Shown in pieces: positions 16,033 to 25,900 of a stretch of DNA of 64,000 nucleotides. The first letter of the stretch is position 1. The number at the start of each line of letters is the position of its first letter. The DNA comes from Oscillospiraceae bacterium (GTDB lineage Bacteria; Bacillota; Clostridia; Oscillospirales; Acutalibacteraceae), in the NCBI GenBank assembly GCA_015066175.1, contig SVOW01000004.1:1-64000 (forward strand), in the 5' to 3' direction. Made by a program: the position numbers and the translations under genes. Below the pieces are notes generated by a model that saw only the letters and a list, made by a program, of their open reading frames with translations, was not told the DNA's origin and made no database searches.

Positions 16033-17622
16033 ATGAAAAGAATAATTTTTGTTCTGATAATCGTGTTATTTATGTTTTCTCTTCTGCCCATAAGACTTTA
16101 CAGCCTTATGGTGAAGCAGACGGAGTTTGCTGCTGTTTCAAATTCGACAAAGGAAATTATCTTGTCTGAATTGCGTGGAGAAATTTACGATTGCAATATG
16201 AAAAAGCTTGTAAACAACACTCAGGAAAACATTATCATTGTTCATCCTGAAAAAGAAAATTCAGATTTGCTTTACAACCTGATTGATGAAAATGAATATT
16301 CGCGTCTGCTTGAATGCTTTGACAGCGGAAAGCCTTTTGTGTGCAATTCTGTTATTGATAATGAAAAATTTCCCACTGCAGAAATTTTCAGAAGATATAC
16401 TGACAGCGGCTTCTGTTGCCATGTGGTGGGTTATATAAATGCAGAAGATAACAAGGGCGTCAGCGGAATTGAAAAATCATTCGACACACTGCTTAAGGAA
16501 GATAACAGAAGGCTTTTATATGTCTACAACACCACAGCGCAAAACAAAATCCTTGCAGGTGGCAGAAATGAAATTGTATCGCAGAATTATTATTCTGTTA
16601 AAGGCGTGCAGTTGACTATTGATTACAATATTCAGAAAATTGCAGAAAATGCGATGTGGCTTTATGGCGTTGACAAAGGTGCAGTTGTTGTTATGGATTC
16701 TTCAAACGGTGAAATCAGAGCAATGGCAAGCACGCCAAAGTTTAATCAGAATGACATACAATCAAGCCTTGACAATAAGGATTCGCCTTTTATAAACAGA
16801 GCAGTCAACTCATACTGTGTAGGCTCTGTTTTCAAGCTTGTTGTTGCCGCAACAGCAGTGAAAGAGGGGAAGACAAATTTTGTAAGCTATTGCAACGGCA
16901 GTGTTTCAATCAGTGAAAAAACTTTTGCCTGCTCGTCACATACAGCTCACGGCAATGTTGATATCAGAAAAGCAATGGCACATTCCTGCAACACTTATTT
17001 TATACGTCTTGCACTTGAATTAGGTGCAGAGAAAATTCTCGCAACAGCAGAAAATATGGGTTTCGGCAAATCTTTCACTTTGGCAGACGGCTTTTTCAAT
17101 TCATCAGGCACTTTACCGCAGATTGAAGATGTTATGAATAACGGCGAAATCGCAAATCTGTCTTTCGGTCAGGGCGGTCTGTTGTCAACTCCGTTGCAGG
17201 TGGCTTGTTGTTATTCTTCGGCAGTGAATGGCGGAAATTTTATTGAGCCGAAACTGATAAAAAATTTTGTCAATGCTGACGGCGGATTTTATAATAATAA
17301 ATCCTCGCAATATGTATACAGAGCGTTTGCAAAAGGGGAGTCAGATATATTGAAAGATATTCTGATAAACGATTTTACAGAAGGCACTTGCGTTTCATCA
17401 AAACCTGAAAATTGCATTGCAGGAGGGAAAACATCCACAGCACAGACAGGTTGGATTGACGAAAAGGGCGAGGAAATTCTCCACGGCTGGTTTGCAGGCT
17501 TTGTGCAGACAAGTGGCACCGTTTACACAATTGTTGTTTTCAAAGAAAATGCAGTAAGTGGTTCTGAAGATTGCGGGCCTGTTTTTAAAGAAATTGCAGA
17601 GAGAATTGCAAATAATTATTGA
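16033..17622 (+). CDS. class B penicillin-binding protein (transpeptidase)
   Basis: 529 residues. N-terminal TM anchor (about 4-25), dimerisation domain (about 45-200), then the transpeptidase domain: SVFK (Ser265-Lys268), SCN (318-320) and the third box KTS (466-468), followed by TAQTGW. Class B PBPs usually have KTG, so KTS is a departure. It is shorter than FtsI/SpoVD and has no PASTA domain, resembling the PbpA/SpoVD-like elongation or sporulation group. It crosslinks peptidoglycan at the outer face of the membrane. RBS AACGGAG just upstream; no obvious operon partner. Confidence 0.88.
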   Translation: MKRIIFVLIIVLFMFSLLPIRLYSLMVKQTEFAAVSNSTKEIILSELRGEIYDCNMKKLVNNTQENIIIVHPEKENSDLLYNLIDENEYSRLLECFDSGKPFVCNSVIDNEKFPTAEIFRRYTDSGFCCHVVGYINAEDNKGVSGIEKSFDTLLKEDNRRLLYVYNTTAQNKILAGGRNEIVSQNYYSVKGVQLTIDYNIQKIAENAMWLYGVDKGAVVVMDSSNGEIRAMASTPKFNQNDIQSSLDNKDSPFINRAVNSYCVGSVFKLVVAATAVKEGKTNFVSYCNGSVSISEKTFACSSHTAHGNVDIRKAMAHSCNTYFIRLALELGAEKILATAENMGFGKSFTLADGFFNSSGTLPQIEDVMNNGEIANLSFGQGGLLSTPLQVACCYSSAVNGGNFIEPKLIKNFVNADGGFYNNKSSQYVYRAFAKGESDILKDILINDFTEGTCVSSKPENCIAGGKTSTAQTGWIDEKGEEILHGWFAGFVQTSGTVYTIVVFKENAVSGSEDCGPVFKEIAERIANNY

Positions 17623-17687
17623 CAAATGCTATTAATATGATAAAATATATGATAACTATATATTTTTGAAAGGTTTGATAATTTAAA

Positions 17688-19025
17688 ATGGACGACCCTC
17701 TCATATGGCAGATTCTTTTGCAGGTAATTCTTATTTTTCTCAATGCAGTTTTTGCAAGTGCTGAGATAGCTGTTATTTCGTTTAATTCAAACAAACTTGC
17801 TCAGATGGCCAAAGACGGCAACAAAAGAGCGAAACGTCTGGTTAAACTGACAGACCAGCCGGCAAAGTTTTTATCTACCATTCAGGTTGCAATAACCCTT
17901 TCCGGATTTTTAGGGAGTGCGTTTGCTGCTGACACTTTTTCTGAAAAGCTCGTTGCGTGGGCTTCTCAGTTTAATCATGGTATTTCTGAAAAAACGCTCG
18001 ATACAATCTCGGTTATTGTAATCACAATTATCTTGTCTTATTTCACACTTGTTTTCGGTGAACTTGTGCCGAAACGTCTTGCTATGAAAAAGACAGAAAA
18101 AATGGCACTCGGAATTTCCGGTCTTATGACTGTGTGTGCTAAACTTTTTGCGCCCATCGTATGGATTCTTACAAAGTCAACAAACGTTATTCTCCGCCTT
18201 TTCGGCATCGATCCCAACGCGGAAGATAATGAAGTTACTGAAGAAGAAATCATTCTCATGGTTGATGCAGGTACCGAAAGCGGTGCTATTGACCTTGATG
18301 AGCAGGAAATTATAGCTAACGTGTTTGAGTTTGATAATATCACAGCAGGCGAAGTTTCAACTCACAGAACTGACGTTTCGTTTTTGTGGGCAGAAGAAAC
18401 AGACGAAGAATGGGAAGAAACGATTTTTTCAAGCCGTCATTCGCTCTATCCTGTGTGTGAAGAAAGTGTTGATAATGTTATCGGCGTGCTCAATACGAAA
18501 GATTATTTCCGCTTGAGAGATAAATCACGCGAAAATGTTATGAAAGAGGCTGTGCGTCCTGCATATTTTGTTCCTGAAAATGCACGTGCAGACGTGTTGT
18601 TTGAAAGAATGAAACATTCACGTGACCATTTCGCAGTTGTTCTTGACGAATACGGCGGAGTGACAGGTATTGTCACAATCAACGACCTTCTTGAAGAATT
18701 GGTAGGCGATATCGACGATGAATTCGAAGATAAACCCGAAGAAGAAATCAAGAAGATTGACTCTGAAACATGGGTAATCGGCGGTAACGTTTCAATTGCC
18801 GATGTTGAAAAAGAGCTTAATATTGACATTGATGACGAATACGATTCAGATACATTCGGCGGATTTATTTTCGGCGTTTTAGGCACAATTCCCGAAGACG
18901 GCACACAGGTTGAACTTCAGGCAGAAGGCCTTAACATCAAAGTAACGGAAATCGCAGAGCACTGTGTTGTCAAAGCACTTGTGTGCTTTATCGACCCGCC
19001 AAAGCCTGAGGAAGAGGAAGAATAA
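17688..19025 (+). CDS. CNNM/CorC family membrane protein (HlyC/CorC)
   Basis: 445 residues. The N-terminal DUF21/CNNM membrane domain (about 1-190) has several TM helices and an [14 protein letters not shown] segment. A CBS pair (about 205-330) with [19 protein letters not shown] follows, and then the CorC_HlyC C-terminal domain ending in an acidic tail. The family exports Mg2+ or Co2+, often coupled to Na+, and is gated by nucleotides at the CBS domains. The older name hemolysin C is misleading. It has its own terminator. Confidence 0.92.
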   Translation: MDDPLIWQILLQVILIFLNAVFASAEIAVISFNSNKLAQMAKDGNKRAKRLVKLTDQPAKFLSTIQVAITLSGFLGSAFAADTFSEKLVAWASQFNHGISEKTLDTISVIVITIILSYFTLVFGELVPKRLAMKKTEKMALGISGLMTVCAKLFAPIVWILTKSTNVILRLFGIDPNAEDNEVTEEEIILMVDAGTESGAIDLDEQEIIANVFEFDNITAGEVSTHRTDVSFLWAEETDEEWEETIFSSRHSLYPVCEESVDNVIGVLNTKDYFRLRDKSRENVMKEAVRPAYFVPENARADVLFERMKHSRDHFAVVLDEYGGVTGIVTINDLLEELVGDIDDEFEDKPEEEIKKIDSETWVIGGNVSIADVEKELNIDIDDEYDSDTFGGFIFGVLGTIPEDGTQVELQAEGLNIKVTEIAEHCVVKALVCFIDPPKPEEEEE

Positions 19026-19043
19026 TTTTAATATCAATTGTAC

Positions 19044-19075
19044 GGGAGAGTTATTGCGACTCTCCCATATTTTTT
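19044..19075 (+). terminator. Rho-independent terminator
   Basis: GGGAGAGT (19044-19051), 7-base loop, ACTCTCCC (19059-19066), then a T-rich tail. Confidence 0.9.
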
Positions 19076-19106
19076 GTTTATTTATAGTACTTTTTGTTTG
19101 TTTTAT

Positions 19107-19320
19107 AAATTATAATTTATCGGGATGTTAATTCGGCTTCTCCTTGAGGAGAAGCTGTCACCGCAAGGTGACTGATGAGGTGTAGAAAACGCAGTTTTCG
19201 TATTTTTACTTTGGTTTACTTAAATTCTTACCTTTCCACCTCATCCGAGTTTTGCGTTGCAAAACCCACCTTCCCCTCGAGGGGAAGGCTTGGCAGACAT
19301 TTCGACAAATTATAATTTAT
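19107..19320. repeat. repeat module bounded by AAATTATAATTTAT
   Basis: The module is delimited by AAATTATAATTTAT at about 19107-19120 and 19307-19320. Inside are GCTTCTCCTTGAGGAGAAGC with GTCACC/GGTGAC and GATGAGG, and, in opposite orientation, CCTCATCC...CCTTCCCCTCGAGGGGAAGG. The two halves form long inverted arms. No coding potential. Confidence 0.75.
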
Positions 19321-19340
19321 ATGCATATTACGGCTACAGT

Positions 19341-19390
19341 CTCCCCTTAAAAACGTAAGGGGAGATGTCATTTTCGTATGGAAATGACAG
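19341..19390. repeat. tandem palindromes before bioY
   Basis: Two adjacent hairpins: CTCCCCTTA/TAAGGGGAG (19341-19364) and TGTCATTT/AAATGACA (19366-19389). They may be repeat remnants or structure in a leader; function unknown. Confidence 0.55.
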
Positions 19391-19426
19391 AGGGGATTTT
19401 TCGTTGAAAATTATAATTTTCCGCTC

Positions 19427-19455
19427 TTGACTTTTTGTGTGGTTTTGTGTTACAT
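19427..19455 (+). promoter_or_regulatory. candidate bioY promoter
   Basis: TTGACT (19427-19432), 17-base spacer and TTACAT (19450-19455) with TG just upstream. No clear BirA palindrome was found around it. Confidence 0.4.
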
Positions 19456-19487
19456 TTTTTTGGGAATTTACGATAAGGAGGGGGAGA

Positions 19488-20018
19488 ATGAAAAAAACAA
19501 AAGAAATGAGCATCTGTGCGTTGTTTGCGGCACTGATTTGTGCAGGTGCTTTCATGAAACTTCCCACTCCGCTGCCGATTACTTTGCAAACGCTTTTTAC
19601 CTGCCTTGCAGGACTTGTTCTTGGCGGGAAAAAAGGTTCAGTTGCAGTTGGCGTTTATATTTTCATAGGGCTTATAGGCTTGCCTGTTTTTGCAGAAGGC
19701 GGTGGACTTTCCTATGTGTTGAAACCGTCTTTCGGCTATATTCTCGGCTTCCTTCCGGCAACATTCATTACGGGAAAAATTGCAGAAAAGCAGATAAAAT
19801 TCCGACGTTTTATTTTTGCATCATTTGTGGGAATGGTTATTATTTACATAATCGGATTGGCTTATTATTTTCTCATAAGCCGATATTATCTGAAAAATCA
19901 GCTTGATGTGGTGTGGCTGATAATATACGGTTTTATTATGACCTTGCCCGGTGATATCCTGATGTGTATTCTTTCAACTTCACTTGGCGTAAAACTGAAA
20001 AAGACAATTAAATTTTAA
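19488..20018 (+). CDS. bioY: BioY, biotin-specific ECF transporter substrate component
   Basis: 176 residues, six hydrophobic segments. The N-terminal ICALFAALICAGAFMKLPTPLPITLQT matches the BioY signature (P-x-x-x-V/T-P-I-T-x-Q-T). GKKGSVAVGVYIFIGLIGLPVFA and the later GGGLSY...P-x-x-G-Y-I-L-G-F follow the family pattern. It imports biotin, usually with a shared EcfT/EcfA1A2 module that is not in this window. Start 19488 has a strong RBS (AAGGAGGGGG, 19475-19484). Confidence 0.93.
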   Translation: MKKTKEMSICALFAALICAGAFMKLPTPLPITLQTLFTCLAGLVLGGKKGSVAVGVYIFIGLIGLPVFAEGGGLSYVLKPSFGYILGFLPATFITGKIAEKQIKFRRFIFASFVGMVIIYIIGLAYYFLISRYYLKNQLDVVWLIIYGFIMTLPGDILMCILSTSLGVKLKKTIKF

Positions 20019-20022
20019 ATGT

Positions 20023-20067
20023 ATAACGGAGAATCAGCGGAAATTTTTTCAACCAATTCTCCGTTAT
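20023..20067 (+). terminator. terminator after bioY
   Basis: ATAACGGAGAAT (20023-20034) and ATTCTCCGTTAT (20056-20067) enclose a 21-base loop, with trailing Ts. It lies between the convergent bioY and xre genes. Confidence 0.75.
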
Positions 20068-20069
20068 TT

Positions 20070-20285
20070 TTATTTGTTGATTTCAGGATTGTTTGTGCGG
20101 TCAAGAAGATAATCAACACTCACGTTATAATAATCTGCAAGTTTCAGAAGAATTTCTGCAGTCAGTGCAATTGCACCTGTTTCGTATTGTGAATAAGTGT
20201 TCTGTGAAACATTCAGGATTTCTGCAATGTCACGTTGTCTGATATCGTTGTCTTCTCTGATGCTTTTCAGATTTTTGAATTTCAT
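20070..20285 (-). CDS. Xre-family HTH repressor
   Basis: 71 residues, a single HTH_3 domain and nothing more: RQRDIAEILNVSQNTYSQYETG is the recognition region, followed by LLKLADYYNVSVDYLLDR. ATG 20285 is chosen because GGGTGAT lies 4 bases upstream; a GTG at 20294 is possible. It is divergent from the HExxH membrane protein gene, and two near-identical palindromes fill the gap and overlap that gene's promoter. I infer that it represses its neighbour and possibly itself. The inducing signal is unknown. Confidence 0.9.
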   Translation of the reverse strand: MKFKNLKSIREDNDIRQRDIAEILNVSQNTYSQYETGAIALTAEILLKLADYYNVSVDYLLDRTNNPEINK

Positions 20286-20310
20286 AAATATCACCCGAAA
20301 ATATTATGCA

Positions 20311-20353
20311 ATATCTGTGATACAGATATTGACTTTTATCTGTAATACAGATA
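20311..20353. promoter_or_regulatory. paired palindromic operators (probable Xre sites)
   Basis: TATCTGT-GAT-ACAGATA (20312-20328) and TATCTGT-AAT-ACAGATA (20337-20353). They are 7-3-7 palindromes differing at one spacer base, 25 bp centre to centre. The first ends at the -35 box and the second fills the spacer and touches the -10 box. Confidence 0.85.
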
Positions 20354-20357
20354 TAAT
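20329..20357 (+). promoter_or_regulatory. operator-embedded sigma-A promoter
   Basis: TTGACT (20329-20334), 17-base spacer, TATAAT (20352-20357). Near consensus. Bound repressor would block RNA polymerase. Confidence 0.85.
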
Positions 20358-20388
20358 GTGATTGAAAATACTAAAGGAGGTTTTCAAA

Positions 20389-21465
20389 ATGGAAAATAAT
20401 CAGGCTGTAAAACAAAAGAAAAAATTATCTAAAGGTAAGAAAATTGCAATTATTATTGCTGCAGTGGTGGCAGTTATACTTATTGTAGTGGCGGTATATT
20501 ACTTTGTTGTTATAAAAAGCGGTCGTAATATATATCTCGGTCCGATTTATGAAAGTAAAGAGCAGGTTTATGAATATTTTGCACAAGAGCCTCACAATGA
20601 ATTATGCTATGAATTAAGCGATAAAAAATTCAATAAGATTTCTGATAAGTATATCAAAGATGGTGAAAAAGATTCCGAAACAGGTATCTATGAAACAGCA
20701 AAGAAGCCTACTGCAGAAATGCAGGAAGAAATCGATGTTGCAAACCAATTTATTGAAGATTTCTTTGTGGAAGAATACGGCTTTTCTGTTGAAGAAGAAA
20801 TTGAAGAATTAACTGTTCTTACAATTGCAAACCTTGAAGAAGAAACAGGTGCCGGCGGTGTATATTTCCTTGAAGGTGAAGACGGCTTTGACGGTAAAAC
20901 CATTGTTGTTGATGAAATGTACATCAGTGACCTTATATATGCTAAAAATGACACTTCAGGGACAGAATATAATATGGAAGTTTATTATGTATCGTTCTAC
21001 GAAGTTTATATCCACGAAACACTTCACTACCTTGGTTGCGCGGCAGAGCTTGAAGACTCGATAGATATGATGTATGTTTTTGAAGGCATTACAGAAGCAC
21101 TTACAATAGATGTTATTGAGTTTGCAGGTTATGAGCTGAGTGATTCAGGTGCTTATATCTTTGCAACAAAATTTGCAGAGCAGATTCTTGTTGCAGATAA
21201 AGAACTTGTTGAACTTCTTGTGGCAGGCGAAGGTCTGATTTCAGCAGAAGAATGGTATGACCATTTTGATTCAAATTCTTTTGACGGAATGGGTTATGCC
21301 ATAACGAAATCAGTAACATTTGTGGAAGCAGAACGTAGTAACGTTGAACATCAGATTATTGCACAGCATATAGTCGGCGAATATGTTAAAAATTTCGAAT
21401 TGACACCTGAAGAGCAGATTGAAATTGCTGACAGCTTTGTAAGACCAATAAGCGATGTAGCTTAA
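20389..21465 (+). CDS. membrane-anchored putative zinc metallopeptidase (HExxH)
   Basis: 358 residues from ATG 20389, with AAAGGAGG at 20373-20380 upstream. A Lys-rich cytoplasmic tail (about 1-20), one TM helix (about 21-43) and an external domain follow. The domain contains HETLH (209-213), an exact HExxH, then Glu232 and Glu236 in FEGITEALT, about 20 residues on. This fits a gluzincin-type third ligand. I do not recognise the family. Control by the divergent Xre protein is inferred from the operators. It could be an inducible envelope protease, a toxin-like protein or a non-catalytic metal binder. Confidence 0.75.
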   Translation: MENNQAVKQKKKLSKGKKIAIIIAAVVAVILIVVAVYYFVVIKSGRNIYLGPIYESKEQVYEYFAQEPHNELCYELSDKKFNKISDKYIKDGEKDSETGIYETAKKPTAEMQEEIDVANQFIEDFFVEEYGFSVEEEIEELTVLTIANLEEETGAGGVYFLEGEDGFDGKTIVVDEMYISDLIYAKNDTSGTEYNMEVYYVSFYEVYIHETLHYLGCAAELEDSIDMMYVFEGITEALTIDVIEFAGYELSDSGAYIFATKFAEQILVADKELVELLVAGEGLISAEEWYDHFDSNSFDGMGYAITKSVTFVEAERSNVEHQIIAQHIVGEYVKNFELTPEEQIEIADSFVRPISDVA

Positions 21466-21482
21466 AAATACCCCCATTAAGC

Positions 21483-21511
21483 CAGGCAGGATTTTTCCTG
21501 CCTGTTTTTTT
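21483..21511 (+). terminator. Rho-independent terminator
   Basis: CAGGCAGGA (21483-21491), 4-base loop, TCCTGCCTG (21496-21504), then seven or more Ts. Confidence 0.95.
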
Positions 21512-21543
21512 ATTGCTGAATTGTTAAAAAACATCTAAAACAA

Positions 21544-21572
21544 TTGAAATATATATCAGTATGTGGTATTAT
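21544..21572 (+). promoter_or_regulatory. promoter of the pilus locus
   Basis: TTGAAA (21544-21549), 17-base spacer, TATTAT (21567-21572) with an extended -10 TG. It is 54 bases before the first gene of the pilus cluster. Confidence 0.6.
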
Positions 21573-21625
21573 TAAACGGGTATGTGTTTTTATACATCAT
21601 TTGGTTAAATAAGGAAGATGATTTA

Positions 21626-22162
21626 GTGACAGATAAAGAACTCAAAAAGCTCAGCAGGCTTGAATTGCTTGAACTTTTGCTGGCTGAAAGCCGCGAAAAT
21701 GAAAGGCTCAGAGCAGAGCTTGAAGAAATCAAACAGGAAAATGCTGTCAAGAAAAGTGCAGAACAACTCAGTGAAACATCAAAGCAATTGGATGAAACTT
21801 CGGGAAAACTTGGCGATGCACTGCAGCAGGTTTCTTTGCTGATAGAAAATCTTAATAAAGGCGTTTGCGTCAATGTTGAAAATAAATCAGATTTATCTTC
21901 ACCAGACGATAAAAAAACTGAAGAAATATCAGAAGTTGATTCAGAACCGATTGTCAAAGAAATAACTGAACTGGAAAAGGCCGATGAAATTGTTGCTGAA
22001 GATGAATCGGATTTTGCTGACAAAGATTTTGAGAAAATTTTCACACCTGATGATATTTCAAGGCAGATTGACGCGATTCTGCAGAAGATTTCTTTAAGAA
22101 TAAAAGAATTTGACTCAATTGCAGACGATGTAACAACAAACAGTAAAGTTTCATCTTCCTGA
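21626..22162 (+). CDS. coiled-coil protein heading the pilus locus
   Basis: 178 residues from GTG 21626, with AAGGAAG 9 bases upstream. An in-frame extension to 21563 has no RBS. Residues about 3-75 are strongly heptad-patterned (LKKLSRLELLELLLAESR...LRAELEEIK). The C-terminal half is acidic. No signal peptide or TM helix, so it is cytoplasmic. Such proteins often start clostridial pilus clusters and have been called DNA repair protein without evidence. A role in pilus assembly or regulation is only inferred from position. Confidence 0.65.
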   Translation: MTDKELKKLSRLELLELLLAESRENERLRAELEEIKQENAVKKSAEQLSETSKQLDETSGKLGDALQQVSLLIENLNKGVCVNVENKSDLSSPDDKKTEEISEVDSEPIVKEITELEKADEIVAEDESDFADKDFEKIFTPDDISRQIDAILQKISLRIKEFDSIADDVTTNSKVSSS

Positions 22163-22240
22163 AAACTGATGAAAAACAGAAAAACAATCAAATAATAAGT
22201 TATATATTTTCCATTCATTCTTGGGAGGAGTTAACCACAG

Positions 22241-22873
22241 ATGATATTTAAGAAAAAGGTTAACTATACGAATTTTCCTTCTCCCGGACAGGTTGAAAAG
22301 GCAATTTCAAAAGAAAAATACAGCCGTAAATATAAGAAAGTATTGAAAAGTACGTTATCATCACTGATTGTGGTGGCAGCAATTGCAGTGCTTATAGCAA
22401 CTCTTGCAATGCCTGTTCTGCAGATACAGGGAAGTAGTATGGAACCAACGCTGAACGACGAAGAAATCGTTGTTCTTGTTAAAACTTCAAATTTAAAAAG
22501 AGGACAGCTTTGTTGTTTTTCATATCAGAACAAACTTCTCATCAAACGTATAATCGGTGTCCCCGGAGATACCATTACCATTGATGATGAGGGCTTCGTT
22601 TATGTTAACGACGAGCTTCTTGATGAACCGTATATTCTTGACAGAGCTTTGGGTGAATGTGATATCACTTTTCCGGTGCGTGTGTCGGAAAACCACTATT
22701 TTATCCTTGGTGACCACCGCTCAACATCAATTGACAGCAGATGTTCTGCTGTAGGACTTGTAAATTCCGAACAGATTGTAGGCAAGATTTTTTTCAGAAT
22801 CTGGCCTTTTGAAACGATGGGCACTATAGACCATTATAACAATCAGCAAAAATCGGAAGACAAAGCAGAATAA
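22241..22873 (+). CDS. lepB: signal peptidase I dedicated to the pilus locus
   Basis: 210 residues. Basic cytoplasmic start, one TM helix (about 40-60), then the S26 peptidase boxes: GSSMEPT with nucleophile Ser66, KRIIGVPGD with general base Lys102, and GDHRSTSIDSR. The active site faces outward. It cleaves Sec signal peptides. Pilus clusters often carry such a SipA-like enzyme, sometimes needed for pilin processing or acting as a chaperone. Here both catalytic residues are present, so it should be active. Confidence 0.92.
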   Translation: MIFKKKVNYTNFPSPGQVEKAISKEKYSRKYKKVLKSTLSSLIVVAAIAVLIATLAMPVLQIQGSSMEPTLNDEEIVVLVKTSNLKRGQLCCFSYQNKLLIKRIIGVPGDTITIDDEGFVYVNDELLDEPYILDRALGECDITFPVRVSENHYFILGDHRSTSIDSRCSAVGLVNSEQIVGKIFFRIWPFETMGTIDHYNNQQKSEDKAE

Positions 22874-22906
22874 TTTTTAAACAATAACTGAAAGGGGGTG
22901 TTGAAT

Positions 22907-25900
22907 GTGGCAAGTGTTAATAAAGAATATCTGAAAGACCACAAATTATTCAGAATCAGAAATAAAAAAATTGTTGCCATATTCCCCCTGATTGCAGTTT
23001 TAGTTGCAGTTATTGTTTTCTGGTATCTTAAACTTGTGGGCATTACCGTTACGACTGACGCGTTATGCGGAGTTGAAGAGCATACTCATTCAAGTTTCTG
23101 CTATCGAGATGGTGAGTTGATATGTAACAAACCCGAGCATACTCATTCTGCAGAATGTTTCCCTGATAACACTGCAGATATCGAAACATCATATGATTGG
23201 AAAAAGACATTTGAGAATGTGACAATAACCAATAATATTACAGAAAACCTTGTTTCCATAGCAAACACACAGGTAGGCTATAAGGAAAGCACAAAGAACT
23301 ATGAATACAATGCATTTGCAGAGAAACACGCATATACCCGTTACGGTGAATGGTACGGAGTCCCTTACGGAAACTGGGACACAAAATTTGTTTCTTTCTG
23401 TCTTAATTATTCAAACATAAACGATTCAGACTCCCTTATAAGTGCTTCTGCCGAAACTATGAGACTTTCGTGGCAGAATAAAAATCTTTATTTTTCATCG
23501 GCAAAATACGATGGTGTAAGAGGCGACGTTGTATTTTTTGATACAAACTCTGACAAAAAAGCAGACCGTACAGGTATTGTCGTATGCAGTGGCGAAGATT
23601 TTCTTATCGTAATTGAGGGTAATGTTGAGGGTGAAGTAAAGACTGTTTTCTATCAGAAATTTGATACTGTTCTCGGTTATGGTAAAACAGGAGGGCTTTA
23701 TCCTGCAAAGAATATTGTAAATGCTGACAAGGAACAGTCAGGCGGAGAATCTATAATAACCGCAGATGTTTCAGGGCGTGTTAACCGATATATACCTAAT
23801 ACATCAGAACAGCCTGCAAAATTCAGAATGACAAAGACAACAGGTGCATATAACAACGAGCCCCTTATTATGATGTCTGCAGATGACCATGGTATTACAT
23901 ACACATCTCACCTTGAAGATGAAGTTGTAGGTGTTGTTTTCAGAGAGCAGTCAGGTGTTGAACTTGGTAACGGTGATACGGTTTATATCGGGGAAATTTA
24001 TCAGATTTCTCTTGAGTTCAGCGAAATCAACACAGGCAGCCAGTGGATTCAGTTCAGACATAATGAGGACGGATATCTTACATATCAGCTGCCCGAAAAC
24101 ATTCATTGTGAACCCTTTGATGACTGGCACACAATTTCTGCAAAAACAGAAAACGGAACCATCACCGATGTTGGTGAGTATTTCATGGACGAAACAGGCT
24201 TGTTGAGAGTAAAGTTCTATGAAGATAATGAAGGTGTGAACTTCGTTGAAAAATATTCAAACGTTGACTTCACTATTGACTTCAATGCTACTGTGGCTTC
24301 TGCACAGTCAGGCAGTTCAACTGACATTAAGTTTAATGATAAGATAGATATCAACCTTAATGTTGACGGCAATGCAACAATGAAATCAACTAAAACTCAC
24401 GGTGAGTATGACCCTGACAATCATACAATGGAGTATTTTATCAGGATTGAAGCTACTCACGGTGTTGTAAAAGACCTTGTTGTTGACGACCAGATATGGA
24501 ATACTCACCACACACTGCTTGATACGGTGGTGGTAACAGACCTTAACGGTAATCTTATTACTCCTCAGCCCACTGTTTCTGCTAACCCGGGAACTGCAGG
24601 CGGTAAACAAGGCTCACTGATATCAGGTTTCCCTGATATGCCGGCGGGAGAAGGCTTTATTATCAGGTATAAAACACAGATTGATGACTCGGCGATGGCA
24701 AATGATAAAGTCTCTCTTTGGAACGGTGCTTATTCAACAGGTAAAAACTCTCTCGGTCAGGATGTTACAACCAATACGCAAGACTGGTTGGAGGTCGAAC
24801 TTGAAAAAATAGAGAAAGACGGTAAACAAGTCGTTGTTGAAGATAATAACGGTAATGATGTTTCTGTTATTGAATGGCAGGTTGAAATCAGAAAGGATAA
24901 CCATAACCTGCAGGGTACTGTTATTATAGATACTCTCGGTGAAGGACTTGCTTATTTTACAGATAAGGATATACTTGTCAGACACTATGATGAATGGGGA
25001 AACAGACTTCCCGATTCTTATATAAGCTGGGACGATGTTACAATCAACGGTAATTCAATGAGTTTTCCGCTTCCTGACGGTTATGCCTTTAACATATCTT
25101 ATTATACAACTTATGAAGAGCCTGACGAAGGCGAAACCGTAAACTATACCAACAGTGTAAGAGCAACAATCAACGGCAAGGAAGAACAGGCAGGCGGCAC
25201 AGCAAACGTTGTGGGATTTGTTCCCCACGTAGAAAAAAGTGCAAGCGGTAATGACGGAGAGTTTGTTACTTTTACAATTGAGGCTGATGTTCCTGCAGTT
25301 ATAAAGGATATGGGTAATTTCCTTATTACTGACCTTGCTGCTTTCTGGGGTTATCCTAACGATGTGGGTTATCTGTATATCGAAAATTTACCTCAGGATA
25401 TGGTTATAACGGCAACGACAGAAAGCGGACGCACTGTCACTTTTACCCCCTATAAAGCAGGAGGACCTGTGGAAAACACTTACATTCTTGAGGCACCTGC
25501 TGAGGGTAACCAGATGCACAGCTTCGTTATTTATTTCAATACGGCAGATGCTGATGCAGCATCTTCAAAATGGATACTTGATGAAAATGCAAAGCTGACA
25601 GTTACCTATAAAATTCCCTTTGATGCCAAAACAGGTACCGAATGGGAGGGCGAACTTACAGGTGGAGAAACCCTTGAGGACGTGCTTCTTGATGAACATA
25701 AACTGTCAAACGAGGTATACTTTAACTATACAAATATTACTCAGGATGTAGCGTCAACTACCTATGAATATTCACCCAGGATAACAAAAAAATCATCAGT
25801 TCACGAAGACGGTAACATAGACTACACAGTTTTGTTCAACAATACAATTCCCGGTTCAGGCGGTAATGAGGGATACATCAACGGCAGTGTGCAGAATCTG

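Noticed and set aside
19427-19487. BirA operator before bioY
   Set aside because: No TGTTAAC-type inverted halves at the right spacing were found.
21556-22218. 220-codon minus-strand frame opposite the coiled-coil gene
   Set aside because: Ser/Phe-rich mirror of Glu/Lys codons; no RBS; the plus-strand gene fits the operon.
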